Assembly (NCBI RefSeq): GCF_001274895.1
Contig: NZ_CP006841.1
Coordinates: 186,001-250,000 of the forward strand
Length of the DNA: 64,000 nt
DNA from: Corynebacterium lactis RW2-5
Lineage (GTDB): Bacteria > Actinomycetota > Actinomycetes > Mycobacteriales > Mycobacteriaceae
Reading direction: 5' to 3'
Shown here: positions 44,626-52,259 of the stretch, piece after piece
How the letters are laid out: each line of letters opens with the position of its first letter
Position numbering within the stretch: position 1 is the stretch's first letter
Made by a program: the position numbers and the translations under genes
Notes under the pieces: model-generated
Databases searched by the model: none
Seen by the model: the letters and a program-made list of their open reading frames with translations, nothing else
What the model was told of the DNA's origin: nothing

Positions 44626-45130
44626 TCGAGGTCTCCTTTCCCGCGCGTGACGCGTTTGATACGCGTGCCGCGTTTGACGGGCGCAGCGCCTCCGGCAGCG
44701 GCAACCCGTCGGCGTTTTCAGCGGCCACGCCTACGACAGCGTTCTCATCGACAAACTGCGCCGGGTCGTACTCGTCGAACACGAAGGCCGCCGGGCGGGC
44801 TGTGCCACGCAGACGAGGAGCCATGTGTTCCTCCATGTCATAGAGCGAATCATAAAGACTAGCCAGGTCAGCACCGAAAATCGCGTGGACAATAAACAGC
44901 CGCCCCTGAGCGGTCTCGCGGATGCCGCAGACCAGGGTGCCCGGCGTCATCGTGATGGACTCCGCGAACATAGTCACTTCGAAGTCGTTGCTCACGCGCA
45001 GCGGCAGGCCAATTAGCACGGGCTTCTGCTTCTGCCGTGGCCGAAGCGTATCCACGACGACCTCCGTCGACGCGACCAGCACTTGCCACACCAGCCATGC
45101 GGTATAGCGAATCACATGCAGCGCCTTCAT
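44618..45130 (-). CDS. mrpE: Mrp Na+/H+ antiporter subunit E
   Basis: 170 residues. The MnhE pattern VLIGLPLRVSNDFEVTMFAESITMTPGTLVCGIRE and the following strand LFIVHAIFGAD are clear. The N-terminal membrane part is short compared with other MrpE proteins: only one helix (IRYTAWLVWQVLVASTEVVVDTL) is obvious. Its start overlaps the mrpD stop by one base. Downstream of ~125 the tail is polar and variable. Confidence 0.88.
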   Translation of the reverse strand: MKALHVIRYTAWLVWQVLVASTEVVVDTLRPRQKQKPVLIGLPLRVSNDFEVTMFAESITMTPGTLVCGIRETAQGRLFIVHAIFGADLASLYDSLYDMEEHMAPRLRGTARPAAFVFDEYDPAQFVDENAVVGVAAENADGLPLPEALRPSNAARVSNASRAGKETSND

Positions 45131-46710
45131 CAGTAAACACCTCCGACAGCAGAGTCAATGCCAACGAGCGCGGCATCCCGATAAGCGTCAATATCCAGCA
45201 GAGCGCCCGCGGCGCCATTCGTGGACCAGGTCACCGCACCGACAGCAATGAACATCGCCACGCTCACCAGCGCCAGCGCCGCAGACGGGGCGACGAGGGA
45301 GCCGGGGACGCGGACGTCGTCAGGCACACCCTGCATAGGGCGACCCCAAAACACGGCGCGCCACAAGCGAACCATCGCCAGCAGCGAGCCCAGCGACGCG
45401 ATAACAATGACAGCGATCGCCACGATAGAACGCGCGTCACCCGTGGCGGCAGAGGCGAAAACGACGCCAATCTTGCCCCACACGCCTGAAAACGGTGGGA
45501 AGCCCACGATAGAAAAGGACATTGCGGCCATCACCCACGCGACCAGCTGATCACGCCGAGCCAGCCCCGACAGGCGCGACAGCGTGCCCGTGCCGTAGGT
45601 CTCCTCAACCGCGCCGGAGCCGAGAATCAGCGCGCCGACCGTCACCATGTGGTGGATCGCGTAGAAGATACCGGCCGCCAGGGCCGCCTTTGCGCCGGTT
45701 CCGTCATGCGCGTCGGTAAACGCGAGCACAATCAGAATGAACGGCATGCCGGTGACCATCTGGTAGGCGAGCACCTCGCGCATGGTGTTCTCCGCCAGGC
45801 CCGCAAACGCGCCGACCAGCATAGACACCGCCATCAGGGCGATAATCGGCCAGTGCCATGCCGGGTTCATCCCCACAATCACCACGTAGAGGCGGTAGAG
45901 CATGTACACCGCCACCTTCGTGTGTACCGCAGAAAACAGCGCCATCACCGCAGGGCTTGACGACGGATACGTGCGCGGCAACCATGTGTGCGCCGGGGCG
46001 ATACCGGCCTTGACACACAGCGCAATAATCACAATTCCGAGAGCCACCACACCGGTACCGCCCGGGCCACCCTCGGCGCCGAGGCGTGCCAGCATGGCGA
46101 TGTTCACGTTTCCGGCGGCGCCGTAGATGAGCGCCACGCCAATCAGCAGGACCGTGGAGGTCAGCAGGTTCACCAATACGAACGTGCGGCCGGCCGCCAG
46201 GCGATGCCAGGTGCCCGTCACCGCAATTAGGCCGTAGGAGGGCAGAAGCATGACCTCCATGAACACGAAGAAGTTAAAAAGGTCGGCGGTTAAAAACGCG
46301 CCCGACATGCCGGCGACCATCATCAGCGTCAGGGCCGGGAAGAACCTCGAAGTGTTCTCGCCCGCGACCTGCGCGAACCAGGAGCCAATCGCCACGACCG
46401 CGGCGGCAACACCCAGCATCAGCATAGAGAAGGTATCCGCCAGGAAGGGGATGGCCACGCCACCCGGGTACGCGCCGACACCGTGGCCAATCGGTCCTTC
46501 CGCTGCAACGCGGAACATCACAGCGAAGGCGGCCAGCGACACCAGGAAGGGCACTGCGATGCCCAACGTCGCGCGCATCCAGGGCTTCGGCAGGATTGCT
46601 GCGATAGCCGCAAGAATTAGCGGTCCCGCCGCAAACAGCGGCAGCAAGGCGGAGATAGTCTCCGAAGAAATCGTTTGGGACATCTGTTCAGCGCTTAACA
46701 TGCCTACCAT
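45130..46710 (-). CDS. mrpD: Mrp Na+/H+ antiporter subunit D
   Basis: 526 residues with about 14 membrane helices, of the NADH-dehydrogenase ND2/ND4/ND5-like family. The proton-channel Lys in the helix PAHTWLPRTYPSSSPAVMALFSAVHTKVAVYML and the Glu in FFVFMEVMLLPSYGLIAV are typical of MrpD/MrpA. It starts at GTG or ATG near 46710, overlapping the mrpC stop by 7 bases. Together with MrpA it forms the antiporter core in the cytoplasmic membrane. Confidence 0.9.
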   Translation of the reverse strand: MVGMLSAEQMSQTISSETISALLPLFAAGPLILAAIAAILPKPWMRATLGIAVPFLVSLAAFAVMFRVAAEGPIGHGVGAYPGGVAIPFLADTFSMLMLGVAAAVVAIGSWFAQVAGENTSRFFPALTLMMVAGMSGAFLTADLFNFFVFMEVMLLPSYGLIAVTGTWHRLAAGRTFVLVNLLTSTVLLIGVALIYGAAGNVNIAMLARLGAEGGPGGTGVVALGIVIIALCVKAGIAPAHTWLPRTYPSSSPAVMALFSAVHTKVAVYMLYRLYVVIVGMNPAWHWPIIALMAVSMLVGAFAGLAENTMREVLAYQMVTGMPFILIVLAFTDAHDGTGAKAALAAGIFYAIHHMVTVGALILGSGAVEETYGTGTLSRLSGLARRDQLVAWVMAAMSFSIVGFPPFSGVWGKIGVVFASAATGDARSIVAIAVIVIASLGSLLAMVRLWRAVFWGRPMQGVPDDVRVPGSLVAPSAALALVSVAMFIAVGAVTWSTNGAAGALLDIDAYRDAALVGIDSAVGGVY

Positions 46711-47186
46711 TTCTCATCACCGCCATATGGCGTGTGGCTGGGGAAGGTCTCCGTGCCTGAACCCGAAGACTGCGTGCCCGCAGCACCGGGCGTTCCCGAT
46801 ACTGTCGAATCCGAGTCCACCGGGATGTGCTTGCCCGCACGTCGCCCTGCGGTGGACAGCTGCTTCATTGCGTCGCGGTCCTCCTTAATGCGGGTGTCGT
46901 CATCGTGGCCGAGGCCCGCCAGCGCCAGCATGAACGCGGTGACGGCCATCGTAATCACGATTGCGGTCAGCACAAACGCCTGCGGCAGGGGATCGGCGGC
47001 ATCGTTCAAATCGACCTCGCCGAGCAGCGGCTCGCCACGCCACGCGCCGACACCCGTGGACAGGATAATCAGGTTCGCGGCATGAGAAATAAGCGTCATA
47101 CCGACAATCGTGCGCAGCATGCCGCGCTGCAACACCAAATACGTTCCGCCCGCGGCAAGGACGGCAGCCATCAGGGCAATAATCAT
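46704..47186 (-). CDS. mrpC: Mrp Na+/H+ antiporter subunit C
   Basis: 160 residues from ATG 47186, which overlaps the mrpA stop by one base (TAATG). Three NuoK-like helices hold the family pattern MIIALMAAVLAAGGTYLVLQRGMLRTIVGMTLISHAANLII and DPLPQAFVLTAIVITMAVTAFML. The C-terminal ~50 residues form a polar Ser/Gly/Thr tail not found in short MrpC proteins. Confidence 0.9.
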   Translation of the reverse strand: MIIALMAAVLAAGGTYLVLQRGMLRTIVGMTLISHAANLIILSTGVGAWRGEPLLGEVDLNDAADPLPQAFVLTAIVITMAVTAFMLALAGLGHDDDTRIKEDRDAMKQLSTAGRRAGKHIPVDSDSTVSGTPGAAGTQSSGSGTETFPSHTPYGGDEKW

Positions 47187-50143
47187 TACTTTGCCTCCTT
47201 GTCGGTAGCGAACACGCCCAGCTTCTCCGGAACGTGCAGGCTCGGGCGATCTGGATAGCACTTCTCCATCAGATCATCCTCACCGGCAACACCAGGACGA
47301 GTCGGCCCGCCCAGCTTATTGAGCGCCGTAGCCACAATGCCGAGCACCGCGAGGTACACGCCCACGTCGAAAAGCAAAGCGGTGGTTAAGTGCTGGCCCA
47401 GGAAATGTCCGTATATCGGAGCCAGGAACGAGCCCTTGAAGTAGCCAAGGAAACCGGTCGCAATCGCCATGATCACACCGAAGGCGCTGAGCAGCGCCGG
47501 GGCCTTGCGCCCCAGGATGACCTCGTCGGAGTCTTTCGACAGGTACAGCAGCATCACCGCGGCCGCACCAATTAGTGCAGCGTTAAAGCCGCCGCCCGGC
47601 TGCGTGCCACCGCGGAAGAGCACCAGCAGCGACACGAAGAATAGCAGCGGCGCCAACCAGCGCACCAGCCAGCGCATCGGAATCGAGTTGAGCTTCGCCT
47701 CCGCCAGAGCCCCTGGCTGATCCAGCAGATGGGGGAAGCGCGGAATGGAAGACACCACCGCGGCCATCGCAATGCCAGCCATACCCAGCACCGCGAGCTC
47801 GCCCATCGTATCGAAAGCACGGAATTCAACCAGAATCACGTTGACGATGTTCGTCTCGCCCGTGACCTTCTCAGTGTTATCCAGGTACCACTGCGCAACT
47901 TCAGGTCGTTCGCGGCGCCCGGTGAGAACCCAGACCGCTGCGAACGTCGCCAAGCCAACTGCCGTAGCCATCACTGCTGCCGCTGCTTTACGACGAGACG
48001 TCGTCGGCGCAAACGCCCTCGGCTGGAATCGCAGCACCAGCATCATCAATACGACAGTCAGAATCTCCACCATAAACTGCGTCAGCGCCACATCAGGGGC
48101 GCCCAACAGCAGAATCTGCAGAGTCACGCCGACGCCCGTGACGCCCAGGAGGACCGCGGCCTGCAGGCGGTTATTCGCCCGCAGGGTCGCCCACACGCCA
48201 ATGAGCACAACAACCAGCGGAATCAGATCCGTCAGGTGGTCGATATTGTCAATCTTGGGCTCCAGGTCAGCGCCGCCGATGCCCGGGCCGATGAGGACTG
48301 CCAAGGCGTAGACCGCCAACAATCCCAACAGCGGTGCAAGGTGACGAGATGGCTGATGCGACTGCGCCACCTTGGCCAGCGCGCGGCCCGTCTTCTGGGA
48401 AGCGGCCAGCCCGGCGTTGATCGCGTCCACGCCAGTGAACGGGAAGAGCTTGCGGTCGGCCAGGGACTCGTTGATGCGCATGCGAGCGAAAATGTAGCCC
48501 ACGCCCACAGCCAGCACAATCACCGAGATAATCAGCGGAGCATTCACGCCGTGCCACAGGGACAGGTGCGTCTCGTGGTAGGTGCCCGGCGCCGCCAGCT
48601 TCACCGTATCCGCCACTCGGTTCAGCGGCGTATCCAGAAGGGCTCCCGCGAAGAAAGCGACCGGAAGGCTCAGCACGCCGGGAAGTGCGGCCGGAACCCA
48701 CAGGGAGGCCGGGGCCTCGTGGACATCGTCGACATTGCGGGGCCCATCCACGAACGCGCCGAACACAAGGCGTGCCGAGTACGCGAACGTGCCAATCGCA
48801 CCAACCGCCGCGACAGCCAGCAGAACGATGACGCCGGTGTTCGACAGCGGCGCGCCCTCGAACGCAGTGAGCATGCCCTCCTTGGACATGAAGCCGAAGA
48901 ACGGCGGAATCGCCGCCATGGAGGCCGCACCGAAAATCATCGATCCGAACGACAGCGGCATCTTCCGCCACAGCGGGCCCAGACGGCGAATATCGCGGGT
49001 GCCCGCCTCGTGATCCACCACACCAGCCAGCATGAACAGCGAAGACTTAAACATCGCGTGCGCGATAGTGTGCACCACGGCCGCAGTAATCGCAAACTGC
49101 GTGCCGACGCCAATGGTCGCCACAATCCAGCCCAGCTGCGACACGGTTGAGTAGGCGATCAACTTCTTCAGGTCGGTCTGCTGAAGAGCGAAGTAGGCAG
49201 TCGCAACGGCGGTCGCCATGCCCAGCGTGATTAGCAGCAACTGCCATACGCGGACCTCGGCGAAGACTGTGGAAAAACGCATCAGCACGTAAATACCGGC
49301 CTTGACCACCGCGGCGGCGTGCAGAAACGCAGACACCGGCGTTGCCGCCGCCATCGCCTCCGGCAGCCACGCGTGGAACGGGAATTGCGCGGCCTTGGTA
49401 AATGCGCCAAGTGCAACCAACGCTGCGATGATATTGCGCGCCGTCGGGTTCTCCGCCCAGGCGGAAGAGGCCAGCATCTCGCTGAGATTAAAAGTGCCGG
49501 TCAGCCACACCGAGCCGCCCAGGGCCGCCAACAGCAGCAGGCCGCCCGTGAAAGTCAGCAGGAGAGTACGCAGCGAACCCAACTCGCCCGACGAACCCGA
49601 ACGCGCAATCAGCAAGAACGATGCCATCGACACCAGTTCCCAACCGATGAACAGGAGCGTGACGTCGTCGGCAAGCACAAGCAGGAGCACGGCGAGCATG
49701 AAGCCCGTCATGAGCACATAGAAACTCATCGTGCCCTGGCGGCGCGGGAGGTAAGCGGTCGAGTAGATGAAGACCACCGAGCCGACCAGCAGCGCCAGGA
49801 ACGAGAAGACCAGCGACAGCGGATCGAGCTTCAGTGCAAACTCGGCGCCGAGCTCCGCCGACCACGTGCCGGACCATGACAGGGCGTGGCCGGGGAGTGC
49901 TGTGTCGGCGGCGGTTGCTGCGGTGCCGGCTCGTTCGCTGGTGTTCGCGAGGACTTCGGGGGTCAGGCGGCCCAGCTGCACGACTGTCGCGACAAAGAAC
50001 GCAACAATCGGCCAACCTGCGTGCTTATCGAGGACTTTGACGAACAGTGGTGTCAAGACCAGTGCGCAGGCGACGAGTAACGGGACGCTCAAAAGGGTGA
50101 GAGCGCTGCCGCTATTGGCGGCCGCGGCTATCAATTGCGTCAA
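47186..50143 (-). CDS. mrpA: Mrp Na+/H+ antiporter, fused subunits A and B
   Basis: 985 residues, about 20-21 helices. Residues 1-~760 are MrpA: the ND5-like core with PFHAWLPEAMAAATPVSAFLHAAAVVKAGIYVLMRF and MFKSSLFMLAGVVDHEAGTRD. The last ~140 residues (about 840-985; LLFFVSLLVLFRGGTQPGGGFNAALIGAAAVMLLYLS) are MrpB, fused to A in one chain as in many actinobacteria and some Gram-negatives. The start is TTG 50143, supported by the conserved start MTQLIAAAANSGSAL; TACAAT (50161-50166 on this strand) could be its -10. A copy of the 11-mer (49666) codes for LADD in the loop of helices 5-6. Confidence 0.9.
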   Translation of the reverse strand: MTQLIAAAANSGSALTLLSVPLLVACALVLTPLFVKVLDKHAGWPIVAFFVATVVQLGRLTPEVLANTSERAGTAATAADTALPGHALSWSGTWSAELGAEFALKLDPLSLVFSFLALLVGSVVFIYSTAYLPRRQGTMSFYVLMTGFMLAVLLLVLADDVTLLFIGWELVSMASFLLIARSGSSGELGSLRTLLLTFTGGLLLLAALGGSVWLTGTFNLSEMLASSAWAENPTARNIIAALVALGAFTKAAQFPFHAWLPEAMAAATPVSAFLHAAAVVKAGIYVLMRFSTVFAEVRVWQLLLITLGMATAVATAYFALQQTDLKKLIAYSTVSQLGWIVATIGVGTQFAITAAVVHTIAHAMFKSSLFMLAGVVDHEAGTRDIRRLGPLWRKMPLSFGSMIFGAASMAAIPPFFGFMSKEGMLTAFEGAPLSNTGVIVLLAVAAVGAIGTFAYSARLVFGAFVDGPRNVDDVHEAPASLWVPAALPGVLSLPVAFFAGALLDTPLNRVADTVKLAAPGTYHETHLSLWHGVNAPLIISVIVLAVGVGYIFARMRINESLADRKLFPFTGVDAINAGLAASQKTGRALAKVAQSHQPSRHLAPLLGLLAVYALAVLIGPGIGGADLEPKIDNIDHLTDLIPLVVVLIGVWATLRANNRLQAAVLLGVTGVGVTLQILLLGAPDVALTQFMVEILTVVLMMLVLRFQPRAFAPTTSRRKAAAAVMATAVGLATFAAVWVLTGRRERPEVAQWYLDNTEKVTGETNIVNVILVEFRAFDTMGELAVLGMAGIAMAAVVSSIPRFPHLLDQPGALAEAKLNSIPMRWLVRWLAPLLFFVSLLVLFRGGTQPGGGFNAALIGAAAVMLLYLSKDSDEVILGRKAPALLSAFGVIMAIATGFLGYFKGSFLAPIYGHFLGQHLTTALLFDVGVYLAVLGIVATALNKLGGPTRPGVAGEDDLMEKCYPDRPSLHVPEKLGVFATDKEAK
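49666..49676 (-). repeat. GCTTGCCGACG word
   Basis: In the fused mrpA gene, encoding VLADDV. Confidence 0.9.
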
Positions 50144-50310
50144 TTGGGGGCTACTTTCGCATTGTATTGAGACAAAAACGTACGTTTCTAGCCTAACAGC
50201 ACTGGATTAGCCCAGTTAGCGGAGGTTTTGCCGGACTAAGGTCGGCGTTTACGGGTGCTGAACTTTAGGTGGGTGGTGTTGGTGCAGGGCGCGACGCCCC
50301 CTCCGATGCA

Positions 50311-50378
50311 TTTTTGCCAGCTTTTTGTAGGAAGTAGCGCCGAATTCGCGGTTACTTCCTACAAAAAGCTGGCAAAAA
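50311..50378. repeat. Dispersed long palindrome, copy D
   Basis: Arms at 50311-50336 and 50353-50378 are perfect inverted complements with the same ends as copies A-C; the centre (GCGCCGAATTCGCGGT) differs from the other copies yet is itself partly palindromic around GAATTC. It is intergenic and not close to a gene end. Confidence 0.9.
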
Positions 50379-50438
50379 TATTCAGGGCGAGCTGGAACTC
50401 GGCGGACACGCGCGGACGCACAGGCGCGCACAGAAATG

Positions 50439-50484
50439 AAAAACCCTCCCTTACTTGGAAAGTACCAGGTGAGAGAGGGTTTTA
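50439..50484 (-). terminator. Terminator of tRNA-Pro
   Basis: In the minus direction AAAACCCTCTCTC can pair with GGGAGGGTTTTT, with CCTGG/CCAAG near the loop, ending in a five-T run. The stem has mismatches in its middle. It lies directly after the tRNA 3' end. Confidence 0.7.
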
Positions 50485-50489
50485 ATTGG

Positions 50490-50563
<74 letters not shown>

Positions 50564-50724
50564 AGGCCACATTCATATGACCGTGGAATTGTCTGTAGTA
50601 ATAATTCCCAAGCCGTATGCTTGCGAAGAGTTACATTAGCCCGAGACTCGCGCGTAATGCAAAACGCCTGGTAGCCACACATGCGACAAAGCATTATTGG
50701 CGGAGCCGCGAGAAGGAAAAGCGC

Positions 50725-50786
50725 GAAACGGCGACACCCGAGAAGGCTTAACCCGGAAACGGCGACGCCGGAGAAGGCTAGACTCG
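50725..50786. repeat. Imperfect tandem duplication of 31 bases at the metallophosphoesterase stop
   Basis: GAAACGGCGACACCCGAGAAG (starting 50725) recurs from 50756 as GAAACGGCGACGCCGGAGAAG, period 31. The first unit contains a stop in the minus frame (TTA), the second the real one (CTA at 50778). A partial third unit (GAGAAGGAAAAG) precedes it. It is a local duplication of the gene end. Confidence 0.6.
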
Positions 50787-51728
50787 CTCGGTGACCTCGA
50801 TAAGCGTTGCGGAAGGGCGGCAGAACAGTCGCACGGGAGCATAAGGCGAGGTGCCAAGTCCGTTCGATACGTGCAGCCAGGTCTTCTCGGTCCAGCGAGA
50901 AAGTCCCGACGCACGGGATCGGTCGATACCGCAGTTGGTGACAATTGCCCGGTCAAAAGGCAGGCACACCTGCCCGCCGTGCGTATGCCCGGACATAACC
51001 AGGTTGTAGCCGTCCTCGGCGAAGGCATCGAGGACGTGCGGCTCCGGCGAGTGCGACAGTCCAATCGCAAGGTCCGCATCCGGGTTCGGCGCGCCCGCGA
51101 TGAGGGAGTAGTCGTCGAGCTCGTGGTGTGGGTCGTCGACGCCGGCCATCGCAATCTTCACGCCACCGGCCACGAATTCGAGGCGCGCGTGGGTCGCGTC
51201 CTGCCACCCGCGCTCGATGAACGCGGCGCGCATTCCCCGCCACGGCAACTCTACGCGGGAGGGCTTGCGCTTCTTCCCGGACAGGTACTTCAGTGGATTG
51301 ACGGGGCGCGGCGCGAAGTAGTCGTTCGTTCCAAACACGAACGCGCCGGGCCGATTCAGCAGCGGGCCGAGCGCGGCGAGTACGTTCGGCACGGCCTTGT
51401 CGCTGCTTAGGTTGTCGCCCGTATTAATCACCAAGTCCGGATTCAGTGCGTCCAGCGCCGCCACCCAGCGCTGCTTGCGCTTGTGCTTCGGCAGCATGTG
51501 GAAGTCGGATACGTGCAGAATGCGCAAAGGATTGCCGCTGTCACCGCGCCCGGCCCGTGCGAGTGTGCCCGGCTCGAGGACCGGCAGGGTGACACGCTTG
51601 AGTCGGAAGGCGCGGAGTTCGACCTGGTTCGCGTAGAGGAACGTCGTCAAGCCGAGTGCGGCAGCGGATCCGACGGCGACGGCGGCGCCGCGGGCGATGC
51701 GTGCGGGGGAGGGGAATCGCGAACTCAT
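50778..51728 (-). CDS. Membrane-anchored metallophosphoesterase
   Basis: 316 residues. One N-terminal signal-anchor (about 8-30), then the calcineurin-like set HVSDFH, NTGDNLS (GDxx), GTNDYF (GNxx/GTND) and SGHTHGGQV (GHTH), which bind two metal ions. Homologues are YkuE-like, cell-envelope phosphodiesterases of unknown substrate. A leaderless start is likely, with TAGTGT 7 bases before the ATG. It lies divergent from the YqeY gene with a 59-base gap. Confidence 0.88.
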   Translation of the reverse strand: MSSRFPSPARIARGAAVAVGSAAALGLTTFLYANQVELRAFRLKRVTLPVLEPGTLARAGRGDSGNPLRILHVSDFHMLPKHKRKQRWVAALDALNPDLVINTGDNLSSDKAVPNVLAALGPLLNRPGAFVFGTNDYFAPRPVNPLKYLSGKKRKPSRVELPWRGMRAAFIERGWQDATHARLEFVAGGVKIAMAGVDDPHHELDDYSLIAGAPNPDADLAIGLSHSPEPHVLDAFAEDGYNLVMSGHTHGGQVCLPFDRAIVTNCGIDRSRASGLSRWTEKTWLHVSNGLGTSPYAPVRLFCRPSATLIEVTERV

Positions 51729-51787
51729 GAGTGAAACACTAGCAAGCGGCGCGCCGTCTACCGTGGTCGTTGCGTACGCTTGGGGCC

Positions 51788-52249
51788 ATGAGTGAACTGA
51801 AGCAGAAGATTATCGCCGATATGACCACCGCCATGAAGGCCCGCGACAAGGACACCGTGGGAGCATTGCGCATGCTCAAGGCCGCGATTCAGACTGAGGA
51901 GGTCTCCGGAGCCAAGCACGAGCTCACCGACGCCGAGGTCCTGCGCGTGATTGAGCGCGAGGTGAAGAAGCGCCGCGAGTCCGCCGAGATGTATTCGGAA
52001 AACGGCCGCCAGGAGCTCGCGGACGCCGAGCTTGCCGAGGCTGAGGTTTTCGCCCGCTACCAGCCCGCCCAGCTTGACGACGACGCCCTCACGGCCCTGG
52101 TCAATAGTGCTGTGGCTGAGGTTGCCGGTGATGGCGCGCCCAATATGAAGATGATGGGCCAGGTCATGAAGCTGGCAAAGGAAAAAGCCGCCGGCCAGGC
52201 TGATGGCAAGCGGCTTTCGGAGGCCGTGAAGTCTGCGCTTCAGGGCTAG
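51788..52249 (+). CDS. GatB/YqeY domain protein
   Basis: 153 residues from ATG 51788; TACGCT (51775-51780) is exactly 7 bases upstream, with no ribosome site, so the message is probably leaderless. The YqeY pattern is clear: LKQKIIADMTTAMKARDKDTVGALRMLKAAIQTEEV, VEREVKKRRES, EVFARYQPAQLDDDAL, and AAGQADGKRLSEAVKSALQG. YqeY resembles the tRNA-binding C-terminal part of GatB; its biological role is not settled. Confidence 0.9.
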   Translation: MSELKQKIIADMTTAMKARDKDTVGALRMLKAAIQTEEVSGAKHELTDAEVLRVIEREVKKRRESAEMYSENGRQELADAELAEAEVFARYQPAQLDDDALTALVNSAVAEVAGDGAPNMKMMGQVMKLAKEKAAGQADGKRLSEAVKSALQG

Positions 52250-52259
52250 CCGTACGTAT

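Larger units (their letters stand above)
50144..50489. other. Gap between the Mrp operon and tRNA-Pro
   Basis: Contents are the candidate mrpA promoter near 50161, palindrome copy D at 50311-50378 and the tRNA terminator at 50439-50484. No protein gene is seen. Confidence 0.6.

Noticed and set aside
47729..49150. Plus-strand frame of 473 codons opposite the Mrp operon
   Set aside because: Antisense to mrpA; Arg/His/Gln-rich, no start signal, no family.
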